Origin: Silanimonas sp.
GTDB taxonomy: Bacteria > Pseudomonadota > Gammaproteobacteria > Xanthomonadales > Xanthomonadaceae
DNA: 64,000 bases
NCBI RefSeq assembly: GCF_027530345.1
Contig: NZ_JAPZQK010000018.1
Coordinates: 233,120-297,119 of the forward strand
Reading direction: 5' to 3'
Position 1 is the stretch's first letter, and each line of letters opens with the position of its first letter. The notes beneath the pieces were generated by a model. It saw only the letters and a program-made list of their open reading frames with translations, was not told where the DNA came from and made no database searches. A program made the translations under genes and the position numbers. Of the stretch, positions 36,905 through 45,517 are shown piece after piece.

Positions 36905-38737
36905 ATGAGCGCCCCCACATCCGACAACGCCCCATCGATCGAAGGCCACGCACCGGTCGATGCCCCGCGCCGCGGCGACGGCACCGTGCGGCAGGTGCTG
37001 TCCGACCTGCTGCCCTTCCTCAAGCCCTACTGGCGCCGCATCACGGCCGCCCTGCTCTGCCTGATCGCGGCGAAGGTCACGCTGCTCGGCATCCCGATGC
37101 TGATGAAGCGCATCGTCGATGGCCTCGATGTCCCGGCGACACTTATCGCCCTGCCCGTCGGCCTGCTGCTCGCCTACGGCGGCGCCCGTCTCGCCTCGAC
37201 GCTGTTCACCGAACTGCGGCAGATCGTCTTCGCCCGGGTGATGGCGCGCAGCGCGCGCACCGTGCAGCTGAAGGTGTTCCGGCACCTGCACGCGCTGAGC
37301 CTCCGCTTCCACCTCGAACGCAAGACCGGCGGCGTCGCCCGCGACGTCGAGCGCGGCGGCACGGCGATCTCCGACCTGCTCGACTGGACGCTCTACACCA
37401 TCCTGCCGACGATCATCGAGGTCGTCCTGGTCACGGCCGTGCTGGTCTACCTGTACGACTGGGGTTTCGCCGTCATCACCTTGGCGACGCTGGTCGTCTA
37501 TTCCGCCTGGACCTTCCGCGTCACGGAATGGCGCACGCGCTACTACCGCGCGGCGATCGATGCCGAGTCGGCGAGCAGCACGCGTGCGGTCGACGCCCTG
37601 ATCAACTACGAGACCGTCAAGTACTTCAACAACGAGGAGCACGAAGCCCGGCGCTACGACGGCAGCCTGCAGCGCGTCGAGGAAGCCACCGTCCAGAGCC
37701 TGAAGACGCTGGGCGTGCTCAACCTTGGCCAAGCGGCGATCGTCTCGATCGGCGTCACCGCGCTGATGTGGCGTGCGGCGTCTGGCGTGGTGGCCGGCGA
37801 GCTCACCATCGGCGACCTCGTGCTGGTGAATGCCTACCTGCTGCAACTGTCGGCACCGCTGAACTACCTCGGGATGATGTACCGCGAGGTGAAGCAAGCG
37901 CTGACGAACATCGAGAAACTCTTCGGCCTGCTCGAAGAGAACCTCGACGTGCAGGACCGCCCGGAGGCGAAGCCGCTGGTGACCACGCAACCCCGCGTGC
38001 GCTTCCGCGACGTGCGCTTCGGCTACGACCCGCGGCGGACCATCCTGGACGGCGTGGATTTCGAGATCGCCCCGGGCCAGACGGTCGCCGTGGTCGGCCA
38101 TTCGGGCAGCGGCAAATCGACGCTGGCCCGCCTGCTGTACCGCTTCTATGACGTGCAGGAAGGCCGCATCGAGATCGACGGCCACGACCTACGCGAGCTC
38201 ACGCAGGGCTCGGTGCGCGGCAGCATCGGCATCGTTCCGCAGGACACCGTGCTGTTCAACGACAGCATCGGCTACAACATCCGCTACGGGCGCCCGGAGG
38301 CGAGCGACGGGGAAGTGGAAGCGGCCGCGCAGGCCGCGCACATCGATGCCTTCATCAAGTCACTGCCCGACGGCTACGACAGCGAGGTGGGCGAGCGCGG
38401 GCTCAAGCTCAGCGGCGGCGAAAAGCAGCGCGTCGCCATCGCACGAGCGCTGTTGAAGAACCCGGCCATCCTGATCTTCGACGAAGCCACGTCCGCGCTG
38501 GATTCACGGTCGGAACGCGCGATCCAGTCGGAGCTCGACCGCATCGCCGTGGGGCGCACCACGCTGGTGATCGCCCACCGCCTGTCGACGATCATGGACG
38601 CCGACCAGATCCTGGTGATGGATGGCGGACGGATCATCGAGCGCGGCACCCATGCCGAACTGCTGGCGTCGAAGGGCCGCTACGCGGCGATGTGGGCCCT
38701 GCAGCAGCAGGGTGAGGCCAGCGCGCTCAGCGAATGA
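36905..38737 (+). CDS. Atm1/HMT-type ABC exporter (fused permease-ATPase)
   Basis: A half-size exporter of 610 residues: six transmembrane segments (about residues 45-330), then an ATPase domain with Walker [10 protein letters not shown], signature LSGGEKQR, Walker [13 protein letters not shown] and switch His in [22 protein letters not shown] is the characteristic motif of the Atm1/ABCB7 branch, whose mitochondrial and bacterial members export glutathione-linked or persulfide compounds and confer heavy-metal tolerance. It works as a homodimer. The stop overlaps the convergent small membrane-protein gene by 11 bp. Confidence 0.92.
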   Translation: MSAPTSDNAPSIEGHAPVDAPRRGDGTVRQVLSDLLPFLKPYWRRITAALLCLIAAKVTLLGIPMLMKRIVDGLDVPATLIALPVGLLLAYGGARLASTLFTELRQIVFARVMARSARTVQLKVFRHLHALSLRFHLERKTGGVARDVERGGTAISDLLDWTLYTILPTIIEVVLVTAVLVYLYDWGFAVITLATLVVYSAWTFRVTEWRTRYYRAAIDAESASSTRAVDALINYETVKYFNNEEHEARRYDGSLQRVEEATVQSLKTLGVLNLGQAAIVSIGVTALMWRAASGVVAGELTIGDLVLVNAYLLQLSAPLNYLGMMYREVKQALTNIEKLFGLLEENLDVQDRPEAKPLVTTQPRVRFRDVRFGYDPRRTILDGVDFEIAPGQTVAVVGHSGSGKSTLARLLYRFYDVQEGRIEIDGHDLRELTQGSVRGSIGIVPQDTVLFNDSIGYNIRYGRPEASDGEVEAAAQAAHIDAFIKSLPDGYDSEVGERGLKLSGGEKQRVAIARALLKNPAILIFDEATSALDSRSERAIQSELDRIAVGRTTLVIAHRLSTIMDADQILVMDGGRIIERGTHAELLASKGRYAAMWALQQQGEASALSE

Positions 38738-38960
38738 GTGCGTAGGCGCCCCAACCCACTAGTGCCAACGCCGACCAGCCCAACACGCCGAGCGCCACGT
38801 GCAGCGCGAGGAATCCGAGCTGACGGCGCGAGAGGTGGCGGATCAGGCGTGCCCGCCGCAGTTCGCGTGCGCTGGGCAGCGCGGGCAGGCGGACGTTTTC
38901 GCGGTCGTCCATGGCGGTCGATGTGAGGGAAAGCGCGCTACCACGGAGCGTGATCTGCAT
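38727..38960 (-). CDS. Small single-span membrane protein, unknown
   Basis: In this 77-residue protein a basic N-terminal half (SARELRRARLIRHLSRRQ) is followed by one long hydrophobic stretch ([25 protein letters not shown]), probably one or two membrane passes. I do not recognise a family. GAGG sits before the ATG at 38960, and TACATT on the minus strand at 38999-38994 could be the -10. A second in-frame ATG (MDDRENVRLP) is an alternative start. It is convergent with the ABC exporter, overlapping it by 11 bp. Confidence 0.6.
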   Translation of the reverse strand: MQITLRGSALSLTSTAMDDRENVRLPALPSARELRRARLIRHLSRRQLGFLALHVALGVLGWSALALVGWGAYALIR

Positions 38961-39050
38961 GGCCTACCCTCTTTCGCGAATGGACGGAATCGAATGTAGC
39001 GCGTTTGACGGGAATTGACAGCCCCGGACGCAATCGATGTCACCCAGCTT

Positions 39051-40382
39051 TCACCGGGGGGCGGCCGGCCCGGTCCCGAGGGCTTCGCGCCGCCCCTGGG
39101 CCACGTCGACCCGATACAGCAGGACCAGCCCGACGAGGAAGAAGCCGGAGGTGGCCAGCATGGCCAGGGCGTGACGCCCTCCAGCCGCCCAGCTGATGGC
39201 GCCATAGGCCAGCGGGCCGAGCACCATCGACGCCTTCACAGCGAGGCCCCAGAGGCCGAACACCTCGGCTTCGCGTCGCGGCGGGCAGAGGTAGCCCACG
39301 AGGGCGCGGCCGGCCGATTGGCTGGCGCCCATGCAGACGCCGGCGAGGTTCGCAGCCAGCCAGACCACCGGGCGGGCTTCCGAAAGCGCGAGGAGGCCGA
39401 TGGCCACCAGCCAGCCGACCAATGACAGCGCAAGGGCGTTGCGGTGTCCGATACGGTCCTGCAGCTGGCCGAACGCCATCGCCCCCAAGGCGGCGGTGAT
39501 GTTCACCGCCAGGATCAGCGTGATGCTTTCCGCGGTGCTGAAGCCGAGGGCCTGCTGGGCGTAGATGGCGGCGACGGCGATCACGGTGCCCACGCCGGCC
39601 TGGTACGCAACGATGCAGGCGAGGAATCGGCCCAGCTGCGGCAGGTCGCTCGCGCCTCCGAGGATGCCGCGCCAGCGCTGCAGCGATTCGCGCCACAACG
39701 TGGCGAAGGCCCGCGGTGCCGCCATGATGCGTTCACGCAACAACAGGAAGGTTGGCAGCGCCGCGAGGAATACCGTGGCCCCGGTGAGCAGCATCGTGTC
39801 GCGCACCGCCGTGCCGGTGTCGCTGCCCCGCCCTTCGGCGCCTTGCACCCACCACAGGCAGGCCGCCAGCAGCAGCACGGCGCCGAAGTAACCGAAGGCC
39901 CAGCCGTAGCCGGACAAGCGGCCCATGCCCTCGTCGTCGGCCAGCTCCGGCAGGAAGGCCGCGATCAGGTTCTCGCCGGTGCCGAACGCGGTGTTGGTGA
40001 TGACGATGAGCACCAAAGCGAGCGCGACATCGCCCGGCCCGCAGAGCCAAAGCGCCGCCGTCCCCAGGCTGCACACCGCGGTCGTGGCCAGCAGCAGTTT
40101 TTTCTTGCAGGCGTGCGCATCGGCATACAGCCCCAACAGCGGCGCCATCGCCATCACCAGCACGTACGACACGGAGAGCGCGGCCGTCCACGCGAACGTC
40201 GCCCAGCCGGCATCGCCCGCCACCACACCGACGAAGTAGGCGCTGAAGACGGCCGTGATGACGACCGTCGTGTAGCCGGAATTGGCGAAGTCGAATCCCG
40301 CCCACGCCCACAGTTCGCGGCGCTGCACGGGCGCGATGCCGGGATCGGCGTACGGACGTCGGAGCGGGCGTAGTGCAGCCAT
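39051..40382 (-). CDS. UMF1/Atg22-like MFS transporter
   Basis: Twelve hydrophobic segments over 443 residues. RRELWAWAGFDFANSGYTTVVIT is the typical start of the UMF1 family (related to yeast Atg22, which releases amino acids from the vacuole). FGTGENLIAAFLPELADDE and the later SAGRALVGYLCPPRREAEVFGLW motif support the family. The substrate in bacteria is not established. TAGAGT upstream on the minus strand is a possible -10. It is divergent from the MAPEG gene. Confidence 0.9.
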   Translation of the reverse strand: MAALRPLRRPYADPGIAPVQRRELWAWAGFDFANSGYTTVVITAVFSAYFVGVVAGDAGWATFAWTAALSVSYVLVMAMAPLLGLYADAHACKKKLLLATTAVCSLGTAALWLCGPGDVALALVLIVITNTAFGTGENLIAAFLPELADDEGMGRLSGYGWAFGYFGAVLLLAACLWWVQGAEGRGSDTGTAVRDTMLLTGATVFLAALPTFLLLRERIMAAPRAFATLWRESLQRWRGILGGASDLPQLGRFLACIVAYQAGVGTVIAVAAIYAQQALGFSTAESITLILAVNITAALGAMAFGQLQDRIGHRNALALSLVGWLVAIGLLALSEARPVVWLAANLAGVCMGASQSAGRALVGYLCPPRREAEVFGLWGLAVKASMVLGPLAYGAISWAAGGRHALAMLATSGFFLVGLVLLYRVDVAQGRREALGTGPAAPR

Positions 40383-40451
40383 CGGGATTCACTCGAAAGG
40401 GGCGCGACACTCTAGCTCGCGTAGGCTGTGGCGTCCCTACCGGAGCCCGCC

Positions 40452-40844
40452 ATGTCGCCTTGGATCGCCCTCGTTTCGCTGCTCACCGTGCTGCTGATGA
40501 GCGCTTGCACGTTCGCCGTCGGCGCGGCACGGGGCCGCTACGGCGTGAAGGCGCCGGCCACGACCGGCCACCCCGATTTCGAACGCGTGTTCCGCGTGCA
40601 GATGAACACGTTGGAGGCCAGCGTGATGTTCCTGCCGGCGCTGTGGCTGGCCGGCGCTTACGGCGATCCGGCCTGGGCGGCCGGCTTCGGTGCGCTCTGG
40701 CTGGTCGGTCGAGTGCTTTACGCCGTGATGTATGCCCGCGATGCCCAGAAGCGTGGCGCCGGCTTCGCCATCGGCCTCCTCGCCCTCAGCGCCCTGCTGG
40801 TGCAGGGCGGCTGGGGCATCGCGAAGGCGTTGCTGGCGGCCTGA
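40452..40844 (+). CDS. MAPEG-family membrane protein
   Basis: Four hydrophobic segments over 130 residues, with the MAPEG signature (FERVFRVQMNTLEASVMFLPALWLAG). Family members are glutathione S-transferases/peroxidases of the membrane, and the conserved Asn-Thr-x-Glu contributes to glutathione binding. I use the ATG at 40452 with CGGAG upstream; TAGGCT at 40422-40427 is a possible -10. It is a single gene, convergent with the PadR-linked membrane protein. Confidence 0.88.
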   Translation: MSPWIALVSLLTVLLMSACTFAVGAARGRYGVKAPATTGHPDFERVFRVQMNTLEASVMFLPALWLAGAYGDPAWAAGFGALWLVGRVLYAVMYARDAQKRGAGFAIGLLALSALLVQGGWGIAKALLAA

Positions 40845-40868
40845 GCTCCGGGTGTCGCGGGGCGCGGT

Positions 40869-41777
40869 TCACTCGCCCCACTTCACCAGCAGGTGCTTGG
40901 CGATGGCGCCATGCACATGGGCCACGCCGCGCGCGAGGTGCAGGGTGACGAAGAGCAGCAGGATGCCGAAGGCTGACGAGACAGCCGACACAACGATCCC
41001 CATCGCCCCGCTCCAGAGGGTGAATTCCCCGCTCATGGGTCCGAACACGATATGGCCGCCGCTGAAGACCGTCAGCAGCGGGACGGCTGCGAGCGTGACC
41101 CCGACCGCGAGCAGCGAGGCCGCCACCGTGAAGTAGATGATGCCTAGCGGCAACATCAGCACCTGGTAGATCAGCGTGCCCCAGGTACGCGGGTCGGTGA
41201 ACAGCTGGCCGATGCGCTCGAGGATGCCGTTCGAGGGCGCCGGGTAGGCCGGGCGACGCGGCATGCGCTCACCCAGCATCACCTCGACGATGCGGCCTTC
41301 CACCAGGGAGAGCACGCGGACCGTCGCCATGAACAGGATGAAGAACGCCACGCCGATGATGGTCAGCGAGAGGCCCAGCGACAGCGCCAGTCCCGCGGAC
41401 GCCCAGGTGAAGTAGAAGACGCCGGTGAGCACCGACAGCAGCATGTAGAGCAGGGCCGCGTAGGCGCGGGGGTCGGAGACCACGCCGAAGAAGCGGCCCA
41501 GTGAGGACTCACGCGGCTTCGGCGGCGGCGGACGCAGCGCGCGGCTCACGGTGACTTCGGTGTCGCGGTAGATGTCCGCGACTTCGGCAGGCCGGCCGTA
41601 GGTGGAGGCGATGCGCGCGATGAGCGCTTCCTCGCCTTCGCGCGGGTGCGCCGCGAGTTCGGAACGGAGGTACTCCTCGGCGTCGTAGAGCGCGTCCTGC
41701 AGCAGCGCCGGGTCGGCGGCGGACAGTTCACTTCGCAGCTGGTCGAGGTACTGGTTGATCGTGGTCGGCAGGCTCAT
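40869..41777 (-). CDS. HAAS/sensor-domain membrane protein paired with a PadR regulator
   Basis: The N-terminal soluble part (about residues 1-70; YLDQLRSELS, LYDAEEYLRSEL) looks like a HAAS domain, seen in membrane proteins encoded next to PadR regulators. The rest carries about six hydrophobic segments in two similar halves (DPRAYAALLYMLLSVLTGVFYFT and DPRTWGTLIYQVLMLPLGIIYFT), an internal duplication of the putative-sensor type. The length is 302 residues. The start overlaps the PadR stop (ATGA). It may sense envelope signals for PadR or be its regulated product. Confidence 0.75.
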   Translation of the reverse strand: MSLPTTINQYLDQLRSELSAADPALLQDALYDAEEYLRSELAAHPREGEEALIARIASTYGRPAEVADIYRDTEVTVSRALRPPPPKPRESSLGRFFGVVSDPRAYAALLYMLLSVLTGVFYFTWASAGLALSLGLSLTIIGVAFFILFMATVRVLSLVEGRIVEVMLGERMPRRPAYPAPSNGILERIGQLFTDPRTWGTLIYQVLMLPLGIIYFTVAASLLAVGVTLAAVPLLTVFSGGHIVFGPMSGEFTLWSGAMGIVVSAVSSAFGILLLFVTLHLARGVAHVHGAIAKHLLVKWGE

Positions 41778-42139
41778 TGCTCTTCCCCTTCAAGAACGCG
41801 GTCCACCATCTGGCGGGTGCTGCGCCAACTCGCCACCCACTGGTCGAGCACCAGGCGGCCGTTGGCGGTGATGCGGTAGTACCGGCGCGGCGGGCCGGCA
41901 TCGGACGGTTCGATCCAGCTGTCCAGCAGGCCGGCGGCGGCGAGGTTGCGGAGCACCGGGTACAGCGTGCTCTGCTTGCCCGCCAAGGCAGCCTCGTCGG
42001 CCTGCTCGAAGCGCTTGGCGATCTGGTAGCCGTACATCGGCTCGCCGTCGCGGCCGAGGATGGCCAGCAGCACGAGGGCCACCGTGCCGGTGGCGAGCTC
42101 CTTGTCGAACTTGCGGCGTTGGGCGTCGAGGTCGGTCAT
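41774..42139 (-). CDS. PadR-family transcriptional regulator
   Basis: This 121-residue winged-helix protein has the PadR core: LLAILGRDGEPMYGYQIAKRFE, then LYPVLRNLAAAGLLDSW and PPRRYYRITANGRLVL. PadR proteins repress stress, detoxification or envelope genes and usually control their own operon. GAGGAGGGG precedes the ATG. Palindromic AGTACT and CACTAGTG elements lie immediately upstream. Confidence 0.92.
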   Translation of the reverse strand: MTDLDAQRRKFDKELATGTVALVLLAILGRDGEPMYGYQIAKRFEQADEAALAGKQSTLYPVLRNLAAAGLLDSWIEPSDAGPPRRYYRITANGRLVLDQWVASWRSTRQMVDRVLEGEEQ

Positions 42140-42148
42140 GGCCCCTCC

Positions 42149-42190
42149 TCAGTACTGTTGAGGCCACACTAGTGCCAACTCCGCTCTAGT
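42149..42190 (-). promoter_or_regulatory. Putative PadR operator/promoter region
   Basis: The gap before padR contains AGTACT (42151-42156) within CTCAGTACTGTTGAG, the palindrome CACTAGTG (42167-42174), and a second CTAGTG half-site at 42186-42191. On the minus strand TTGGCA (42178-42173) may be a -35. PadR autoregulation is common, so these repeats are candidate operators. Confidence 0.35.
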
Positions 42191-42215
42191 GGATGTGCCG
42201 GTAGTCACCCTGCCC

Positions 42216-42221
42216 TACACT
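42216..42221 (+). promoter_or_regulatory. Putative -10 box (TACACT) for the methyltransferase-srkA unit
   Basis: TACACT lies 27 bp before the TTG start at 42249, with GGGAGCG between them as ribosome site. Its position argues against the in-frame GTG at 42189 as the true start. Confidence 0.4.
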
Positions 42222-42248
42222 GCCGGCCCGCCGCGCAGGGAGCGCCCC

Positions 42249-42854
42249 TTGAAGACTTACGACCGCGCCTATTTCGACCGCTGGTATCGCCAGTCCGATG
42301 GCAGCAAGGCCTCGCGCTCGCAGCTCGAGCGCACCGTCGCGCTGGCCGTGGCTTCGGCGGAGGTTTTCCTCGGACGGCGCGTGCGCACGGTGCTCGACGT
42401 GGGCTGCGGCGAAGGCCATTGGCGTGCGCCGCTGCTGGCGATGCGCCCGGGGCTGCACTACCTCGGCCTCGACGGCAGCGAATACGCGGTGCGGCGCTTC
42501 GGTCGCACGCGCAACCTGCATTGGGCACGCTTCGGTGACCTCGCCGCGCTGCGTCCGTGCCCGCCCGTCGATTTGCTGGTCTGCGCCGACGTGCTGCACT
42601 ACGTTCCCGAGGCCGAAATGAAGGCGGGCTTGCCCGGCCTCGCCGAGCTCTGCGGCGGCGTGGCCTTCATCGAGACCTACACCGCCGATGACACCGCCGG
42701 CGACGATGTGCAGGGCGACTTTGAGGGCTTCATCGCCCGCCCGGCCAAGGCCTACCGCCGTGCGCTGCAACGCGTGGGATTCACCTTCCTCGGCCAGCAC
42801 TGCTGGCTGTCGCCGGCGTTGAGCGGCCAAGCCACGGCACTGGAGCGCGCGTGA
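42249..42854 (+). CDS. SAM-dependent class I methyltransferase
   Basis: VLDVGCGEGHWRAPLL is the SAM-binding motif I of class I methyltransferases; YLGLDGSEYAV is motif II, and VDLLVCADVLHYV follows as motif IV. The substrate is unknown. I choose the TTG at 42249 (MKTYDRAYFDRWYR), which follows GGGAGCG and lies downstream of the -10 box. The length is 201 residues. The stop overlaps the GTG start of the kinase gene. Confidence 0.85.
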   Translation: MKTYDRAYFDRWYRQSDGSKASRSQLERTVALAVASAEVFLGRRVRTVLDVGCGEGHWRAPLLAMRPGLHYLGLDGSEYAVRRFGRTRNLHWARFGDLAALRPCPPVDLLVCADVLHYVPEAEMKAGLPGLAELCGGVAFIETYTADDTAGDDVQGDFEGFIARPAKAYRRALQRVGFTFLGQHCWLSPALSGQATALERA

Positions 42855-43819
42855 CCGGCCCGGCCGACTTCCGGACGCTGACGCCGGAAGCGGTGATCGA
42901 CGCCGTCGAATCGCTGGGCCTGCAGGCCGATGGCCGGGTGCTCGCGCTGAACAGCTACGAGAACCGCGTGCTGCGCGTCGGCCTCGAGGATTCGGCGCCG
43001 GTGGTCGCGAAGTTCTACCGGCCCGCGCGCTGGAGCGACGCGCAGATCCGCGAGGAGCATGCCTTCGTGCGCGAGTTGCACGACGAGGGCCTGTCGGTGG
43101 TGCCACCGCTGGCCTTTGCCGGCGAGACGCTGCACGCCCACAGCACGCTGCGCTTCGCGCTCTTCCCGTTGCAGGGCGGCCACGCACCGGAGATGGACCG
43201 GCCCGAGGTGCGTCTGGCTTTGGGCGAAACGCTCGGCCGCCTGCACGCCGTCGGGGCGCGCACGCCCTTCCGCCACCGCGAGGCGCTCGCCATCGACACC
43301 CTCGGCTGGGCGTCGCTCGACACCCTGCTCGATGGCTCGTGGATCGAACCCGCGCTGCACGACAGCTTCGAGGACGTGGGCAGCGCCCTGCTCGAAGCGG
43401 TCGAGGAGCGCTTCGCCGAATCCGAGGGCGCCGTCCAGCGGCGCCTGCATGGCGACCTGCACCCGGGCAACGTGCTCTGGCGCGACGACCGCCCGCACCT
43501 CGTGGATTTCGACGACGCCCGCACCGGGCCCGCGGTGCAGGACCTGTGGATGCTGCTCGATGCCGAGCCGCGCCGACGCGAAACCCAGCTCACCGACCTG
43601 ATGGTGGGCTACGAGCGCTTCTGCGAGTTCGATCGCGGCGAGCTGGCGCTGGTCGAGGCACTGCGCGCGCTGCGCATCGTGCATTTCCACGCCTGGATCG
43701 CAAGGCGCTGGGAGGACCCGGCCTTTCCCCTCGCCTTCCCGCAGTTCGCCGACCGCACGCACTGGGAGCGCGTGCTCGCCGAATGGCGCGAGCAGCTGTC
43801 GGTGCTTCGCGAGGCTTGA
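42851..43819 (+). CDS. srkA: Stress-response Ser/Thr kinase SrkA (YihE)
   Basis: SrkA/YihE is a eukaryotic-like kinase of the choline-kinase fold that protects cells in stress and counters programmed death in E. coli. LNSYENRVLRVGLED is the family's N-terminal loop. The catalytic HGDLHPGNVLW and metal-binding VDFDDA are intact. The length of 322 residues is normal. The start is GTG at 42851 inside a GTGA overlap with the methyltransferase gene. Confidence 0.92.
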   Translation: MTGPADFRTLTPEAVIDAVESLGLQADGRVLALNSYENRVLRVGLEDSAPVVAKFYRPARWSDAQIREEHAFVRELHDEGLSVVPPLAFAGETLHAHSTLRFALFPLQGGHAPEMDRPEVRLALGETLGRLHAVGARTPFRHREALAIDTLGWASLDTLLDGSWIEPALHDSFEDVGSALLEAVEERFAESEGAVQRRLHGDLHPGNVLWRDDRPHLVDFDDARTGPAVQDLWMLLDAEPRRRETQLTDLMVGYERFCEFDRGELALVEALRALRIVHFHAWIARRWEDPAFPLAFPQFADRTHWERVLAEWREQLSVLREA

Positions 43820-43871
43820 AGCCGGCGGCGGAGTGCGGCCCAATCCGGTCATCCCCGTCGACGAGCCCGCC

Positions 43872-44858
43872 ATGCGCCTTCCGATCGCTGCCCTCGCTCT
43901 GCTCGCCCTCGCCACCTCGGCAGCGGCCGCCACCACGCCCGCGATGCCGCCTCGCACCATGGACGAGATCCTCGCCGCGGCCCCAGCAGAACACTGGCGC
44001 ACGCCGGATCCGGACGACCTGCTGGTCATGACGCTCGAGACCGGCCCGGTCGTCATCGAGCTCTCGCCCGAACACGCGCCCGAGCACGTCGCGAACCTTC
44101 GCACGCTGGCGCGCGAAGGCTACTTCGACGGCCTGACGATCAACCGCTCGCAGGACAACTTCGTGGTGCAGTGGGGCGATGCCAACGGCGAGGACCCGGC
44201 CAAGGCGAAGCCGCTGGGTGCCGCAAAGGCGGCACTGCCGGCCGAGTTTAGCACCACGATCCGCGAGGGTCTGGCCTTCACCCGCCTGCCCGACGTCGAC
44301 GGCTGGGCGCCGCAGGTGGGCTTCAGCGCTGGCTTCCCGGTGGGCCGTGACCCTCAGGCGGGCACGCAGTGGCTGGCGCACTGCTATGCCACCGTCGGCG
44401 CCGGCCGCGGCAACGCGCCGGATTCCAGCAACGGTACCGAGCTCTACGTCGTCACCGGGCAGGCGCCGCGCCAGCTCGATCTCAACATCACCAGCGTGGG
44501 CCGCGTGCTCGACGGCATGCATCGGCTGTCCGCCATGCCGCGCAGCCTCGCGCCGGGCGGGTTCTACACCCAACCCGCGCTTCGCACCCCGATCCTCCGG
44601 ATCGCCCTCGCCTCGGCCTTGCCCGAAGCACAGCGCCCACGCCTACAGGTGATGGAGACCGGCAGCGCGAGCTTCGACGCCCTCGTGGAAGCGCGCCGGA
44701 ACCGGGCGGATGCCTGGTACCTGCGCAAGGCCGGCCACATCGACCTCTGCAACGTGCCCATCCCGGTGCGCCCTGCCCCGGACCGGCGACCCGGACGGGT
44801 GCCTGAACGGCGGGTGACAAGGCATAATCGGGAGTCGTTTCCGCTCCCGAGGGTGTGA
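43872..44858 (+). CDS. Secreted cyclophilin-type peptidyl-prolyl isomerase
   Basis: A signal peptide ([17 protein letters not shown], cleavage near AAA-TT) precedes a cyclophilin domain ([37 protein letters not shown]). The domain has a variant active site; the usual FHR arginine appears in the [14 protein letters not shown] region. An extra C-terminal segment (about residues 240-328) goes beyond E. coli PpiA, and the last 30 residues are Arg/Pro-rich. These last residues span the probable bcp promoter, so a fortuitous readthrough extension is possible. The length is 328 residues. Its stop lies 2 bp before the bcp ATG. Confidence 0.82.
   Translation: MRLPIAALALLALATSAAAATTPAMPPRTMDEILAAAPAEHWRTPDPDDLLVMTLETGPVVIELSPEHAPEHVANLRTLAREGYFDGLTINRSQDNFVVQWGDANGEDPAKAKPLGAAKAALPAEFSTTIREGLAFTRLPDVDGWAPQVGFSAGFPVGRDPQAGTQWLAHCYATVGAGRGNAPDSSNGTELYVVTGQAPRQLDLNITSVGRVLDGMHRLSAMPRSLAPGGFYTQPALRTPILRIALASALPEAQRPRLQVMETGSASFDALVEARRNRADAWYLRKAGHIDLCNVPIPVRPAPDRRPGRVPERRVTRHNRESFPLPRV
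44823..44828 (+). promoter_or_regulatory. Putative bcp -10 box (CATAAT) inside the cyclophilin gene end
   Basis: CATAAT lies 32 bp before the bcp ATG, with GAGGGTG as ribosome site between them. The AT-rich hexamer stands out in GC-rich coding sequence. No -35 is clear. Confidence 0.4.
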
Positions 44859-44860
44859 CC

Positions 44861-45517
44861 ATGCTGGACGTTGGTGCTTCGATCCCGGATTTCTCGCTCA
44901 AGGCCAGTGACGGCCGACTGGTCAGCGCCGAAAGCCTGCGCGGCCAGCGCTTCGTGCTCTTCTTCTACCCGAAGGACGACACCCCGGGCTGCACTACGGA
45001 AGCCTGCGGTTTCCGCGACAACCTCCCCCGCTTCACCGGCATCAAGGTGCCGGTGTTCGGCGTGTCCGCGGACAACGATGCCTCGCACCAGAAGTTCGCC
45101 GCCAAGTACCAGCTGACCTTCCCGCTGCTCGCCGATCCCGAGCTGACGCTGCTCAAGGCGATCGGCGTGTGGGTGCAGAAGAGCATGTACGGCAAGACCT
45201 ACATGGGCGTGGCGCGCGCCACCGTCGTCGTCGACGCCGGCGGCCGCATCGAGAAGGTGTGGCCGAAGGTGAGCCCGGACGGCCATTCCGACGAGGTGCT
45301 CGCTTATCTCGGGGCTCCCGCCGCGAAGAAGGCGGCTCCGGCCAAGAAGGCGGCTCCGGCCAAGAAGGCGGCTCCGGCCAAGAAGGCGGCTCCGGCCAAG
45401 AAGGCGGCTCCGGCCAAGAAGGCGGCTCCGGCCAAGAAGGCAGCTCCGGCCAAGAAGGCAGCTCCGGCCAAGAAGGCAGCTCCGGCCAAGAAGGCCGCGA
45501 AGAAGGCCAAGCGCTGA
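44861..45517 (+). CDS. bcp: Thioredoxin-dependent peroxiredoxin Q/Bcp with Lys/Ala/Pro-rich tail
   Basis: Bcp reduces hydrogen and lipid peroxides using thioredoxin. The peroxidatic Cys44 and resolving Cys49 lie in PGCTTEACGF, the arrangement of the E. coli-type Bcp. The catalytic domain ends near residue 150. It is followed by about 70 residues made of repeated KKAAPA units ending KKAAKKAKR, a histone-H1/AlgP-like basic tail absent from ordinary Bcp. The tail might bind nucleic acid, placing peroxide scavenging at the nucleoid; that is inference. I use the ATG at 44861 after GAGGGTG; a GTG at 44855 is alternative. The total is 218 residues. Confidence 0.93.
   Translation: MLDVGASIPDFSLKASDGRLVSAESLRGQRFVLFFYPKDDTPGCTTEACGFRDNLPRFTGIKVPVFGVSADNDASHQKFAAKYQLTFPLLADPELTLLKAIGVWVQKSMYGKTYMGVARATVVVDAGGRIEKVWPKVSPDGHSDEVLAYLGAPAAKKAAPAKKAAPAKKAAPAKKAAPAKKAAPAKKAAPAKKAAPAKKAAPAKKAAPAKKAAKKAKR
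45326..45487 (+). repeat. Nine tandem 18-bp repeats encoding KKAAPA in bcp
   Basis: The unit AAGAAGGCGGCTCCGGCC repeats nine times in frame without gaps. Units 1-6 carry GCG as the third codon; units 7-9 carry GCA and are otherwise identical. Near-perfect identity suggests recent slippage expansion, and any copy change keeps the frame. Confidence 0.95.

Noticed and set aside
42189..42248. Upstream GTG start for the methyltransferase
   Set aside because: It would start before the TACACT -10 box and lacks a ribosome site; the TTG at 42249 has GGGAGCG at good spacing.
45326..45487. Regular 18-bp repeats considered as a CRISPR array
   Set aside because: There are no spacers, the repeats are directly tandem and in frame, and they encode the Bcp tail.
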